Of a stretch of 64,000 bases of DNA, positions 28,001 to 36,719 are shown piece by piece. The translations under genes were made by a program, and so were the position numbers. This DNA is from Chromatiales bacterium (GTDB taxonomy: Bacteria; Pseudomonadota; Gammaproteobacteria; UBA6429; Thiohalophilaceae): NCBI GenBank assembly GCA_027032075.1, contig JALVOC010000054.1:62001-126000 (forward strand), in the 5' to 3' direction. The notes under the pieces were generated by a model. That model was given only the letters and a program-made list of their open reading frames with translations. It ran no database searches and was not told the origin of the DNA. How positions within the stretch are numbered: position 1 is the stretch's first letter; every line of letters begins with the position of its first letter.

Positions 28001-28357
28001 CTATGGGTTTCCACAATCGACCAATGTCATGAGAATGTTTTTTCGAAGCACATACAGATAATCCGGCGGGTAATCCTCATCTTCTTCCATATCGACATAT
28101 GATATTTCTATTACGGGAAATTTCCCCCAATCGATCCTGGTGTCGTATTCGCCATAGTTGGAGATGATCTCTGTATCACCCGATTTTTTTATGATCCATT
28201 TTTTCAACAACAGCGCTTTATATGCCGCGCGTTTTACATGCGCCTTGTTTACTTTAAATGCTTCCACATTAATGGTTATTTTTTCATCGGCAAACAGTTC
28301 CACACTGCGTGCCGACAGCAATACAAACAAACTCAACAACATCATATTCTTTCTCAT
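28001..28357 (-). CDS. Hypothetical exported protein, paralogue of its upstream neighbour
   Basis: 118 residues with a signal peptide (M-M-L-L-S-L-F-V-L-L-S-A-R-S-V-E-L-F-A). The mature part has V-K-R-A-A-Y-K-A-L-L-L-K-K-W near the start and Y-V-L-R-K-N-I-L-M-T-L-V near the end. The next gene upstream has equivalent blocks (Y-K-K-A-A-M-K-A-F-I-G-R-D-W and N-L-K-R-D-M-L-D-K-L-L), so the two are tandem duplicates, only 21 bases apart. I do not recognise the family. Probably periplasmic. Confidence 0.7.
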   Translation of the reverse strand: MRKNMMLLSLFVLLSARSVELFADEKITINVEAFKVNKAHVKRAAYKALLLKKWIIKKSGDTEIISNYGEYDTRIDWGKFPVIEISYVDMEEDEDYPPDYLYVLRKNILMTLVDCGNP

Positions 28358-28378
28358 GATAATATCCCTTCCCTGAAA

Positions 28379-28747
28379 TCAGGGGCATGCCAGTAATTTA
28401 TCCAGCATATCCCGTTTAAGATTCATCAGATATGGAATGCTCGTGTTTTGCTCGTTATCAGTATATTTCATGCGTACTATCGGGGCCTGGGAAAAATCGA
28501 TTTCCACCGGTGATATGCCTCTTTTGTAGTACAGTTTTCCCGTAACACTGCTCTCGCCAATATTAAGAATGTTCCAGTCACGGCCGATAAACGCTTTCAT
28601 CGCCGCTTTTTTATATGCGCCCGAGGGGATGTCATACTTCGTCAAATCTATCAAAATTTCATAATCATTCACGATGTTGACGTCATCATCAGCCAGTGCA
28701 GGAATGCTGCATATCACAATCAATATAAAAAGTATTTTTTTAGTCAT
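28379..28747 (-). CDS. Hypothetical exported protein, paralogue of its downstream neighbour
   Basis: 122 residues from the ATG at 28747, which follows AGGTGA. A signal peptide is clear (K-K-I-L-F-I-L-I-V-I-C-S-I-P-A-L-A). The mature protein shares the alanine/lysine-rich helix and closing helix with the 118-residue protein downstream. Family unknown. Both may be periplasmic partners or recently duplicated alleles. Confidence 0.7.
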   Translation of the reverse strand: MTKKILFILIVICSIPALADDDVNIVNDYEILIDLTKYDIPSGAYKKAAMKAFIGRDWNILNIGESSVTGKLYYKRGISPVEIDFSQAPIVRMKYTDNEQNTSIPYLMNLKRDMLDKLLACP

Positions 28748-29269
28748 CGTGATCACCTGAAGATAGAGTGAATTCATGGATAACAATGAATTTTTTACTG
28801 ATGATTTGCTCAGTGATATGGATAAATGCCGGCTGTCTGAATTTGAAGAAATTCAATGAAGTCTTCCAGCAAACCGCTCAGTATCTCTGTCGGCAGCATT
28901 TGTTCTTGCCAAATCATCCTTAACAGCCGCTCTGATGCTAGCGAGTTGAACATCAATAAGAAATAACCCGAACGGATTATTTTCCAGAGTGGATGTCGAA
29001 ATCGTGTTGTTGTCGCCATTTTGTCAGATCGATATGGTTTTCCGCCGAACCGGCGGCAAGGGGATATCGGCGGCGATTGAATATTTTTCGAGTCCGCAAT
29101 GACATGCTGCAGTTCACGAACTGAACACGTACGGCATCACGCTGAAAAACATCTTTTCATGCAGGTTCGAATCGGCTTCGTATTCCACACGGAGTGGCGT
29201 CCGCCAGCGGTTGACAAGCCGATCAGGCGGGCGTAATTTCAAAGCAATGAACTGGCAGGAGACAGGGCA
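28748..29269. other. Long stretch with no convincing gene
   Basis: 522 bases. It holds one weak minus-strand frame (28810-29019, listed separately) and a plus-strand frame of 27 codons at 28776. I see no repeat or strong hairpin. The region may carry a decayed gene. The promoter of the following plus-strand operon should lie in its right part. Confidence 0.35.
28810..29019 (-). CDS. Hypothetical short frame, doubtful
   Basis: 69 codons from ATG 29019, with no ribosome site. The protein includes S-G-Y-F-L-L-M-F-N-S-L-A and a leucine-rich helix, L-P-T-E-I-L-S-G-L-L-E-D-F-I-E-F-L. No family is recognised. It could be a gene remnant or chance. Confidence 0.2.
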   Translation of the reverse strand: MATTTRFRHPLWKIIRSGYFLLMFNSLASERLLRMIWQEQMLPTEILSGLLEDFIEFLQIQTAGIYPYH

Positions 29270-29602
29270 ATGAACACGACAGCAAAACAGGATGATGTGG
29301 AAACCCTGAAATCTGAATTTGAATCATTGCGGGCGGAAGTCGCCTCCCTGGCCGAGAGCCTTCAGCAGTTTATTCAGCAACAATCAGCCGGGGCAGAAAG
29401 TGCCACGGAGGAAGGGGAGGGTGAGCCGGCCTCCGGGGAGGAGCTGAACGAATGGGAGGCACTGCGCCAACGGCTCGAAGCCGCCCGCGAGGGCGGAGAG
29501 CAGGCGGTGCGTGAGTTGCGCAACGAGGTCGAGCAGCACCCACTGGCAAGTATTGGCATTGCCCTGGGGCTGGGTTACCTCTTGGCCAGGTTGTTTAAAT
29601 AA
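29270..29602 (+). CDS. DUF883/YqjD-like membrane-anchored protein
   Basis: 110 residues. The N-terminal two thirds are a charged, Glu/Gln-rich coiled coil; the C terminus is a short membrane segment (L-A-S-I-G-I-A-L-G-L-G-Y-L-L-A-R-L-F-K), as in the YqjD/ElaB family, which tethers inactive ribosomes to the inner membrane in E. coli. The ATG follows AGGAGACAGGG. It is the first of three overlapping or adjacent small membrane-protein genes. Confidence 0.8.
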   Translation: MNTTAKQDDVETLKSEFESLRAEVASLAESLQQFIQQQSAGAESATEEGEGEPASGEELNEWEALRQRLEAAREGGEQAVRELRNEVEQHPLASIGIALGLGYLLARLFK

Positions 29603-29616
29603 TCGAGGAGCCGGCG

Positions 29617-29895
29617 ATGAAAACAACAATCTCCGATCTGGTGATTGCCTTTTTTGATTTGGTCGAGGCGGAAGGCCGCACCCTGCGGCACATGACCATA
29701 CGGGTGGGGATAGGACTCTCCTGTGTCATTATTGCCATGCTGATCGGAATTGCCGCTGTTGCCTTTTTCTTGTGGGCCGTCTATCAGCTGATCCTGATCT
29801 GGCTCAGTCCGCCGGTAGCAGCCCTGCTGATGTCGCTGTTGGCGCTGACCCTGGCGCTTGCCACACTGGGAGTGGCGAAATGGCTGACACGCTGA
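29617..29895 (+). CDS. Phage-holin superfamily III / YqjE-like membrane protein
   Basis: 92 residues with two long membrane helices (V-G-I-G-L-S-C-V-I-I-A-M-L-I-G-I-A-A-V-A and V-A-A-L-L-M-S-L-L-A-L-T-L-A-L-A) after a short cytoplasmic helix. Its size and topology match the DUF1469/YqjE family that accompanies YqjD. It starts 15 bases after the DUF883-type gene behind a GAGGAG-type ribosome site. Confidence 0.75.
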   Translation: MKTTISDLVIAFFDLVEAEGRTLRHMTIRVGIGLSCVIIAMLIGIAAVAFFLWAVYQLILIWLSPPVAALLMSLLALTLALATLGVAKWLTR

Positions 29896-30212
29896 GTACC
29901 GAGGAAGCCCGGCAGCGGTTCCGCAGCGTCACCCGGGGCAGTAACCCGAGAAACAGCGAATTGACCCTGGAGGAGGCAAAGGAGAGATTGCGGGCAGCCG
30001 ATGCAGGCCTTGATCTCGGTCCTGCGCTGCGTTTCGTCTCGCGCGGCCAGTGGCGGCCGGCGATGTTCTCTGTGGTGGCCTGGTTCACCACGGAGCCGGG
30101 GCGTGCTTTTCTCAGCCCCTTGCTGTTGCGGGGACTCGAAATTTTTTATTTGCTGCTGGGCATGTTTAGAAAAGACTCGCCTGCTTCACCCGCCCGGCAA
30201 AACAAAAAGTAA
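29880..30212 (+). CDS. Hypothetical protein of the YqjD/YqjE-like operon
   Basis: 110 residues from the ATG at 29880, overlapping the preceding stop by 16 bases. The N-terminal half is charged and helical (T-L-E-E-A-K-E-R-L-R-A-A-D). The second half has a weakly hydrophobic segment (L-L-L-R-G-L-E-I-F-Y-L-L-L-G-M-F). Its place equals that of yqjK in E. coli, but I cannot show homology. Confidence 0.65.
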   Translation: MADTLSTEEARQRFRSVTRGSNPRNSELTLEEAKERLRAADAGLDLGPALRFVSRGQWRPAMFSVVAWFTTEPGRAFLSPLLLRGLEIFYLLLGMFRKDSPASPARQNKK

Positions 30213-30405
30213 TTACCTTCGGCACCACTTCGTTTCCCGATTAGCCGGAAACTGATAATCAAGAGATTATTGCATTAGTTAAGATTTTGTCATAAATCCC
30301 GGTTTTCCTCACAAAAAACTGAACATATTGTCTCGCGATTGGACAAGGCCGTGCCCCGGAGGTAAAGTCCGGCCATCGTTTATTTTTTGATTTTGGAGAA
30401 GTGAT

Positions 30406-30822
30406 ATGTTGTCCAGATTACTGGCCGGGCTGGTTTTGCTTGTTGCCCAGAATGCCTTTGCCTCCCAGTTTCCGCTTGTACTGATTGAGTCGTTCGACGA
30501 CGCCAGGGTTGTCATTTATGTTAACGAGAGCGATATCCGCAACACGCCGGATTGGCAACCCTCCGAAGGCGCACCGCCACTAAGCGTAAAAAATCTTATT
30601 GAAGATATACAGGAATGGAATGCGCGTAATCCGGAATTTGCCAATGCAACTATCCACGAGTTTGAATTGAAACCCATCTTGCACCACGAAAAACAGAATC
30701 GCTGGTATTATCTGGTGCAGATGAAAAAAATGCATAACGGTATTGCCGATACACGTTATCTTGCCGTCCTCATGAATGGCAAGGTGCTGCCAGCCGTGAA
30801 AGAACCCAAATCCTACAAATAA
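30406..30822 (+). CDS. Hypothetical exported protein
   Basis: 138 residues with a signal peptide (L-L-A-G-L-V-L-L-V-A-Q-N-A-F-A). The mature part contains V-V-I-Y-V-N-E-S-D-I and ends in a strand-rich region with W-Y-Y-L-V-Q-M-K. I do not recognise the family. It is monocistronic: a strong hairpin follows at 30829-30858. A GGAG ribosome site precedes the ATG. Confidence 0.65.
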   Translation: MLSRLLAGLVLLVAQNAFASQFPLVLIESFDDARVVIYVNESDIRNTPDWQPSEGAPPLSVKNLIEDIQEWNARNPEFANATIHEFELKPILHHEKQNRWYYLVQMKKMHNGIADTRYLAVLMNGKVLPAVKEPKSYK

Positions 30823-30828
30823 AGCCAG

Positions 30829-30858
30829 CTCCGCAACAGGGGGCGCCCTGTTGCGGAG
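30829..30858. terminator. Perfect 13-bp hairpin after the exported protein gene
   Basis: CTCCGCAACAGGG pairs fully with CCCTGTTGCGGAG around a four-base loop. It starts seven bases after the stop codon. Only two T residues follow, so termination may be inefficient or Rho-assisted, but a stem this strong at a gene end is unlikely to be chance. Confidence 0.75.
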
Positions 30859-30947
30859 TTGCCCGCATATCGCGGAGCACATTCGTCCATCGTTCGATGG
30901 CGCCGTTTATGATCGACAGCCCTGAAATAACAGAAATATTTTACTGC

Positions 30948-31087
30948 TGTCCCATTAACTCCCGGAGGGAGAAGGAATGGCTTCGATTGAGCGGGAGGGC
31001 CAATTTTATGCCGTCAATATCATTCCGTATTTGTACCCGTTTCATTATCAGGGACTTGCCAAATAGCCGGATTGAGTTAGTGGGACA
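30948..31087. repeat. MITE-like dispersed repeat, short copy
   Basis: 140 bases bounded by TGTCCCATTAACTC (30948-30961) and GAGTTAGTGGGACA (31074-31087), inverted at 13 of 14 positions. The interior from 30967 matches 15335-15455 at 107 of 121 positions in the same orientation. It has no coding capacity for a transposase; a non-autonomous element is the simplest reading. Confidence 0.75.
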
Positions 31088-31100
31088 GTAATGGAAATAT

Positions 31101-31820
31101 TTACTGATTTTTTGTACTGAACGACTTTAACTCCAGCATACTGGTGATGCCGTTGTCGCTGCGAACGTATTCCACCCGCACCGGCATGTACTCCAGTTCG
31201 GGATAGCACCAGAAGCGGAACAGACTGCCGTCCTTTTTGTTGGTGCTTTCCACCAGAATGGTGTTCATTTCGCTTTTGTAGGGTGTCTGGATCAATGCTT
31301 CACCGATTACCTTGGCGTGGTAGGTGTAGTAGTCATGATGGTCGGCGACATTGATGACGAACTGTTTTTTGCCGTCCTTGAGAAATTTCATCATTGCCAG
31401 TTGGAAACTCAATACATCATAGCTTTGCGGTTTGAGGGGATAGTGCTTGTCGCCCATGCTGATGATCAGCTCTTTTTTTTTCCAGTCGAAGCGGACGGTT
31501 TCGTTGACCTCGTCCTTGCCGCCACTTTGCTGGTAGGTATAAAGGATTGGTTTTACCTGCCCGTTGTGGTATTCCATCGTGGTGGTTTCTCTGATCACGT
31601 CTGAAAGCAGCCATTCAGCCACACCTTTGGGTTCGGAAAAGGAAACGTATTCAAGACGGTCCTGTTGCTTGCTGATCTGCCGTTTGGTGATGCCGACATA
31701 AATACCGGAGACTCTTATTTCGAATTCCGCATTGAAGCCGCTTGCCAGTAAATCGGCACGAGCCGGCAGGGAGAGCGACAGAAGGAGGAGTGGCAGTAAA
31801 GTTAAACTGAATTTGTTCAT
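31101..31820 (-). CDS. DUF3108 domain-containing exported protein
   Basis: 239 residues: signal peptide (L-L-P-L-L-L-L-S-L-S-L-P-A-R-A) then a beta-rich domain typical of DUF3108, with F-R-F-W-C-Y-P-E-L near the end and Y-D-V-L-S-F-Q-L-A in the middle. Family function is unknown; members are periplasmic and often follow purN in gammaproteobacteria, as here, where the start overlaps the purN stop (ATGA). Confidence 0.85.
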   Translation of the reverse strand: MNKFSLTLLPLLLLSLSLPARADLLASGFNAEFEIRVSGIYVGITKRQISKQQDRLEYVSFSEPKGVAEWLLSDVIRETTTMEYHNGQVKPILYTYQQSGGKDEVNETVRFDWKKKELIISMGDKHYPLKPQSYDVLSFQLAMMKFLKDGKKQFVINVADHHDYYTYHAKVIGEALIQTPYKSEMNTILVESTNKKDGSLFRFWCYPELEYMPVRVEYVRSDNGITSMLELKSFSTKNQ

Positions 31821-32518
31821 GTCGATTCGGCAGCGGTGACGGGGTTTTTGTTTTCCCCCTGGTAGCGGCGTTGCTCTGCTGTGATTGGCTTGCCGTCCAA
31901 CAGAACCTGATCACCCTGCAGGGCCAGGCGGCCTTCGGCAAACCAGCGAATCACCAGGGGATAGATGATATGTTCCTGTTGATGAATGCGTTTGGCCAGA
32001 TCGTCCGCACTGTCACCGGCCCGTACCGGCACGGTGGCCTGGATGATCACCGGTCCGCTGTCCAGTTCCGGGGTGACAAAGTGGACGCTGACGCCATGAA
32101 TTTCATCGCCTGCATCGAGTACCCGTTGATGGGTGTTCAACCCCTGGTATTTGGGTAACAGCGACGGATGGATGTTGAGCATTCGGCCGCTGTAGTGCAA
32201 GACGAAATCCTCGGTGAGGATGCGCATGAAGCCGGCCAGTACCACCAGCTCCGCACCATAACTGTCAATCCGTTGTTGCAACGCGTGGTCGTACTCTTCC
32301 CTGTCTGGATAGTCGCGGTGGTTCAGGACTTCCGCCGGGATACCGGCCTTGCGCGCGCGTTCCAGGCCATAGGCGTCGGGATTGTTACTGATCACGGCGC
32401 AGATGACGACAGGCAGTTTCTCCCGTGCAATGGTGTCGATGATGGCCTGCAGATTGGAACCGTTGCCCGAGATGAGGACAACCACCTTGAGGGGGGAATC
32501 GGCTGTTGCCTTGCGCAT
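31817..32518 (-). CDS. purN: Phosphoribosylglycinamide formyltransferase
   Basis: 233 residues from ATG 32518; a GTG at 32524 overlapping the purM stop is the alternative. It transfers formyl from 10-formyl-tetrahydrofolate to GAR in purine synthesis. Motifs: I-S-G-N-G-S-N-L-Q, H-P-S-L-L-P-K-Y-Q-G, and V-T-P-E-L-D-S-G-P-V-I with the catalytic Asp; the substrate histidine lies in N-I-H-P-S. The C-terminal tail beyond residue 200 is longer than in E. coli PurN. Coupled to purM. Confidence 0.95.
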   Translation of the reverse strand: MRKATADSPLKVVVLISGNGSNLQAIIDTIAREKLPVVICAVISNNPDAYGLERARKAGIPAEVLNHRDYPDREEYDHALQQRIDSYGAELVVLAGFMRILTEDFVLHYSGRMLNIHPSLLPKYQGLNTHQRVLDAGDEIHGVSVHFVTPELDSGPVIIQATVPVRAGDSADDLAKRIHQQEHIIYPLVIRWFAEGRLALQGDQVLLDGKPITAEQRRYQGENKNPVTAAEST

Positions 32519-32520
32519 GG

Positions 32521-33579
32521 TCACTCGACGAATTCCACTTGTGCAGGGGAATCGCTGCTGACGATCTCCCCGATGATCATGGCGGATTCGCCTTCGGCCT
32601 TCAGGAGATCGAGGGTTGTGGCGGCATCGCCTGCATCCACCATCAGCACCATTCCGATACCGCAGTTGAACGTGCGGTACATCTCGTTGGTTTCGATGTT
32701 GCCCTGCTGCTGCAGCCAGTCGAAGACGGCGGGAGGGCGCCAGCTCCTGGTATCGATGCGGGCGCAGCAGCCGTGCGGCATGACGCGAGGCAGGTTCTCC
32801 AGCAGCCCACCGCCGGTGATGTGAGCCAGCGCATGGACGCTGATCTTTTCAAACAGGGCCAGCAAGGGTTTGATGTAGATGCGCGTGGGTTCCAGCAGGC
32901 GTTCCCCCAGGGTGGCGTTATCGAAAGCCATTTGCAGATCGGCCTTGCTCTGCTCGATCACCTTGCGGATCAGCGAATAGCCATTGGAGTGGGGGCCGCT
33001 CGATGTCAGGCCGATGAGCACGTCACCCGCCTTGACCTGGCTGCCGTCAATGATGCGCTCCTTTTCTACCACGCCGACACAAAAGCCGGCCAGATCGTAA
33101 TCCCCACCCTGGTACATGCCGGGCATTTCGGCGGTTTCACCCCCAATCAGGGCTGCGCCGGCCTGCCGGCAACCCTCGGCAATGCCTTTGACCACGTTAC
33201 TGGCGGTGTCGACATCGAGAGAACCGGTGGCGTAGTAGTCGAGGAAGAACAGCGGTTCGGCACCCTGAACAATCAGATCATTGACGCACATGGCGACCAG
33301 ATCGATACCGATGGTGTCGTGTTTACCCAGATCCATGGCCAGTTTGAGCTTGGTGCCGACGCCGTCGGTACCCGAGACCAGCACCGGTTGCCGGTAATCG
33401 GCGGGAATTTCAAACAGGGCGCCAAAACCGCCCAGACCGGCCAATACCCCGGGGCGGCGGGTTGCGGCAGCCAGGGGTTTGATGCGTTCAACCAGGGCGT
33501 TACCGGCATCGATATCGACACCGGCATCGCGGTAACTCAATGAGGGGCTGCCCGTTTCCGGGTGTTTGGGTGTGGACAC
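32521..33579 (-). CDS. purM: Phosphoribosylformylglycinamidine cyclo-ligase (AIR synthetase)
   Basis: 352 residues, standard. It closes the imidazole ring of purines using ATP. Motifs: [24 protein letters not shown] and [10 protein letters not shown]. The start is GTG at 33579 behind CAGGAG. It is first in the purM-purN-DUF3108 set. Confidence 0.96.
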   Translation of the reverse strand: MSTPKHPETGSPSLSYRDAGVDIDAGNALVERIKPLAAATRRPGVLAGLGGFGALFEIPADYRQPVLVSGTDGVGTKLKLAMDLGKHDTIGIDLVAMCVNDLIVQGAEPLFFLDYYATGSLDVDTASNVVKGIAEGCRQAGAALIGGETAEMPGMYQGGDYDLAGFCVGVVEKERIIDGSQVKAGDVLIGLTSSGPHSNGYSLIRKVIEQSKADLQMAFDNATLGERLLEPTRIYIKPLLALFEKISVHALAHITGGGLLENLPRVMPHGCCARIDTRSWRPPAVFDWLQQQGNIETNEMYRTFNCGIGMVLMVDAGDAATTLDLLKAEGESAMIIGEIVSSDSPAQVEFVE

Positions 33580-33905
33580 AAATGGACTCCTGGGTATGCT
33601 TGGGGTTCAGTGCAACTATATAATAGAAACGCGAGTGATTCGAAAAAATGTCTCTGCACGCAGGGTGGAGCGATCCGGGCGTTGCGGCCATGTCCGTATT
33701 CCCCCCTCACCCTGTGGGGAAGGGTGAACCACCCCGCTTGAATCGTGTTCACTTTTGCGTCTTGATACACAAATCGCAATTTCTCGGCGCCCCTTGTGGG
33801 TGTTTCAGGGCATAATAGAGAAAATACAAGTTTAACAATTCAGCGCCGCTGGCGAAACGCCCCCGGCGCGGGTTTCAATTCTCAACTCAACAGGAACGGA
33901 ACAAA
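33580..33905. other. Divergent intergenic region, purM / DUF2066
   Basis: 326 bases. It contains a hairpin at 33707-33727 (TCACCCT, seven-base loop, AGGGTGA) of the CCCTCACCC type seen also inside the repeat at 15.2 kb. Promoters for both divergent operons must lie here. No PurR-like operator could be recognised with confidence. Confidence 0.4.
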
Positions 33906-34985
33906 ATGCGTGTATGGATTTCGGTCTTGGTGCTGCTGTCCGCGTTGGCAGGCCGGCAGGTTACCGCTGAAGTGGTGAAGGATTTATATGTGGCGGAGGT
34001 GCCGGTGGCCAGCCAGGATCGTGAGGAGCGGCAGCTGGCGATTGGCACGGCACTGCGGGAGGTGCTGGTGCGGGTAACCGGGCGCAGTCTGGCGTTGACC
34101 GTTACCCCCATCGAAGAGGCGCTGCTGCAGCCGACCCGCTACGTGCAGCGCTACCGTTACGTAAAGCGGCAGGAGGATGCGGAGAAAGGCCAGTTTCTCT
34201 GGGTGCGCTTTGATGAGAAGGCGGTGAACAAGCTTCTGCGCGATAACCAGTTGCCCGTATGGGGGAAGACCCGGCCGGTGACGCTGGTGTGGCTGGTGAT
34301 CGACAACCGGCGTGAGCGTGTGCTCATCAGCAACGACAAGATCGTTGAAGCACGACACATCATTGAAGCCCAATCCCGTCTGCGGGGTTTGCCGTTGCGT
34401 TTTCCGCTGTACGATCTGGCGGATCGTGCCACACTTGGGGTGACCGATGTCTGGGGAAATTTTGAGGATACCATTTTGCAGGCCTCAAGCCGCTATCACA
34501 CCGAGGCCGTTCTGGTGGGGCGGGTGTATATGTCTTATGGCAACAGCTGGAGCGGGCGCTGGACACTTTATAGTGAAGGCCGCCGCCAGGACTGGGAGTC
34601 CCGCGGTGAGACGCTGGAAGTGGCCATCATGCCGGGTGTTGGCCAGGCCGCCGATATATTGGCGCAACGGTATGCACAGAGTATGGATACTTTTTCGTCA
34701 GGGCGGGTGCTGGTGCAAATCGAAGGGGTGAACAGCCTGCAGGCCTATAACAGGACTGTGCAGTACCTGAATTCCCTCGGGATGGTCAGCAAGGTACAGC
34801 CCAAACGGGTCAGTGATAGCAGTGTGCTGTTTGAACTGACCAGCCGGCGTGGCCGCGATGCCGTCTCCCAGGCGATTGCCCTTGGACATACCTTGATTGC
34901 GCAGGCCGCTACCCCGATGGATAAAGCTGTTCCGCAAAACAAGACAGCAGTAATGGCTGATCTGACCTACCGACTGGTACCGTGA
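33906..34985 (+). CDS. DUF2066 domain-containing exported protein
   Basis: 359 residues with a signal peptide (S-V-L-V-L-L-S-A-L-A-G-R-Q-V-T-A). The DUF2066 features are visible: D-L-Y-V-A-E-V-P-V then R-x-L-A-I-x-x-A-L-R-E-V-L-V-R-V-T-G, and the later V-L-V-W-L-like strand region W-L-V-I-D. Function unknown; it commonly lies upstream of hda-related genes in gammaproteobacteria. The ATG follows CAGGAACGG. Its stop overlaps the next start (GTGA). Confidence 0.85.
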   Translation: MRVWISVLVLLSALAGRQVTAEVVKDLYVAEVPVASQDREERQLAIGTALREVLVRVTGRSLALTVTPIEEALLQPTRYVQRYRYVKRQEDAEKGQFLWVRFDEKAVNKLLRDNQLPVWGKTRPVTLVWLVIDNRRERVLISNDKIVEARHIIEAQSRLRGLPLRFPLYDLADRATLGVTDVWGNFEDTILQASSRYHTEAVLVGRVYMSYGNSWSGRWTLYSEGRRQDWESRGETLEVAIMPGVGQAADILAQRYAQSMDTFSSGRVLVQIEGVNSLQAYNRTVQYLNSLGMVSKVQPKRVSDSSVLFELTSRRGRDAVSQAIALGHTLIAQAATPMDKAVPQNKTAVMADLTYRLVP

Positions 34986-35536
34986 GGTTTATCCCGAACA
35001 TCATCAGTATCTTCCGTATCCTGCTGGTGCCACCGGTCGCACTGGCCTTGTTGGAAATGCGTTACGGGCTGGCGTTGGGGTTGTTTCTGCTTGCCGGTAT
35101 CTCGGATGGCCTGGACGGCTATCTTGCCCGGCGCTACGACTGGACCACGACGTTGGGGGCGATGCTCGATCCGGTGGGTGACAAGTTGTTGATGGTGACC
35201 AGCTTTCTGGTGCTGGGCTGGTTGGGGGATCTGCCCTGGTGGCTGGTGATACTGGTCATTCTGCGCGATGTGGTGATCGTCACCGGTGCCGTTTTTTACC
35301 GTTTTCTGATTGGGGAGGTGATTTTTGATCCTCTGCTCATCAGCAAGATCAACACCGTCTGCCAGATATTGTTGGTGACCGTAACACTGGCATTGTTAGC
35401 CGGTATCGAACTGTTTGCCCCGTGGCAACCAATCCTGATGTATGTGGTTGCCGCTACGACACTGATCAGCGGTATCAGTTATGTGACGCTGTGGAGCAAG
35501 CGGGCGATGGAAAAATCTGCGGCGAAACAACAATGA
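34982..35536 (+). CDS. CDP-alcohol phosphatidyltransferase family membrane protein
   Basis: 184 residues with several membrane helices. The family motif D-G-x2-A-R-x8-G-x3-D-x3-D is complete: D-G-L-D-G-Y-L-A-R-R, then T-T-L-G-A-M-L-D-P-V-G-D. It transfers a phosphatidyl group from CDP-diacylglycerol to an alcohol, in the manner of PgsA or a cardiolipin-type synthase. The start is GTG, overlapping the DUF2066 stop. The exact acceptor cannot be told from sequence. Confidence 0.88.
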   Translation: MRFIPNIISIFRILLVPPVALALLEMRYGLALGLFLLAGISDGLDGYLARRYDWTTTLGAMLDPVGDKLLMVTSFLVLGWLGDLPWWLVILVILRDVVIVTGAVFYRFLIGEVIFDPLLISKINTVCQILLVTVTLALLAGIELFAPWQPILMYVVAATTLISGISYVTLWSKRAMEKSAAKQQ

Positions 35537-35648
35537 ATTGCAGAGTGAATCATTTCTGCTTCCCCGGGGAGACGGGATGGCTTGGCTTGCGTGTTTCCGG
35601 GGGCAGAGACGTCCCGTGGATTGCGATTGTGTGAATAGGACAGCAGTG

Positions 35649-36719
35649 ATGAATGATATACAAAAATTCTTTTTCCTCGCTTTGCTGGTCACGCTGGGCA
35701 TACTGGTTTACCTGTTGTCGCCGGTATTGACGCCGTTTATCACCGCTGCCATTCTGGCTTACATGGCGGACCCTCTTGCCGATCGTCTGGAAGCGCTCGG
35801 CCTGCCGCGCACCCTGGCGGTGTCACTGGTCTTTGTCACCCTTAGCGGACTTGCCTTGCTGGCATTGTTTATTCTCATCCCGCTGGTACAACAGCAGGTT
35901 ATCCTTTTCGCCAATACCATTCCGGCCTATCTGGCCTATGTGAAACAGCACCTTCTTCCCTGGTTGCAGGCACAATTCGGCATCGATCCACAAATGCTCG
36001 ATCTCGAAACCCTGGAAAAATCGATCCAGGCAGACTGGCGTTCGGCGACGGGCGTGGTGGGCAAGCTCATGCTCTCGATTACGAAATCGGGGATCATCAT
36101 CGGCAACCTGTTTATGAACCTGACGATCATTGCGGTGGTGACGTTTTATCTGTTGCGTGACTGGGATCGGCTGGTAGCTGCAGTGCGGGAACTTTTCCCC
36201 AGGCGCATCGAACCGACAGTAAGCCTGCTGGCACGTGAGTCGGACGAGGTGCTGGGTGCATTTCTGCGGGGGCAATTGCTGGTAATGCTGGGCCTGGGGA
36301 TCATCTATTCGTCAGGGCTGGCGATCATCGGACTCGATTTGGCATTACTCATCGGTATGCTGGCAGGGGTGGTGAGTTTTGTCCCTTATCTCGGGTTTAT
36401 TATCGGTATTGTCGTGGCGGGTATCGCTGCCTTGATGCAGTTTCATGATCTGACGCATCTGTTGTATGTGCTTGCGGTTTTCGGCGTCGGCCAGGTGCTG
36501 GAGAGTGTGCTGTTGACCCCTCTGCTGGTGGGTGACCGTATCGGTTTGCATCCGGTGGCGGTCATTTTTGCGGTGCTGGCCGGTGGACAGTTGTTTGGCT
36601 TTGTCGGTGTCTTGCTGGCATTGCCGGTGTCCGCGGTGATTGCGGTGATTCTGCGTTATATGCATAAACGCTACCGTGAAAGCGATCTCTATGCGATGCA
36701 GAAGGAGGAGAGAACATGA
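35649..36719 (+). CDS. AI-2E family transporter (PerM-like)
   Basis: 356 residues from ATG 35649. About eight membrane helices, with the family segments P-F-I-T-A-A-I-L-A-Y near the N terminus and P-Y-L-G-F-I-I-G-I-V and L-P-V-S-A-V-I-A-V in the C-terminal half. Members export small molecules or run as Na+/H+ antiporters; the substrate is unknown. It overlaps hda by four bases, the usual perM-hda arrangement. Confidence 0.88.
   Translation: MNDIQKFFFLALLVTLGILVYLLSPVLTPFITAAILAYMADPLADRLEALGLPRTLAVSLVFVTLSGLALLALFILIPLVQQQVILFANTIPAYLAYVKQHLLPWLQAQFGIDPQMLDLETLEKSIQADWRSATGVVGKLMLSITKSGIIIGNLFMNLTIIAVVTFYLLRDWDRLVAAVRELFPRRIEPTVSLLARESDEVLGAFLRGQLLVMLGLGIIYSSGLAIIGLDLALLIGMLAGVVSFVPYLGFIIGIVVAGIAALMQFHDLTHLLYVLAVFGVGQVLESVLLTPLLVGDRIGLHPVAVIFAVLAGGQLFGFVGVLLALPVSAVIAVILRYMHKRYRESDLYAMQKEERT

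Noticed and set aside
28776-28859. 27-codon plus-strand frame
   Set aside because: No ribosome site and no recognisable product.
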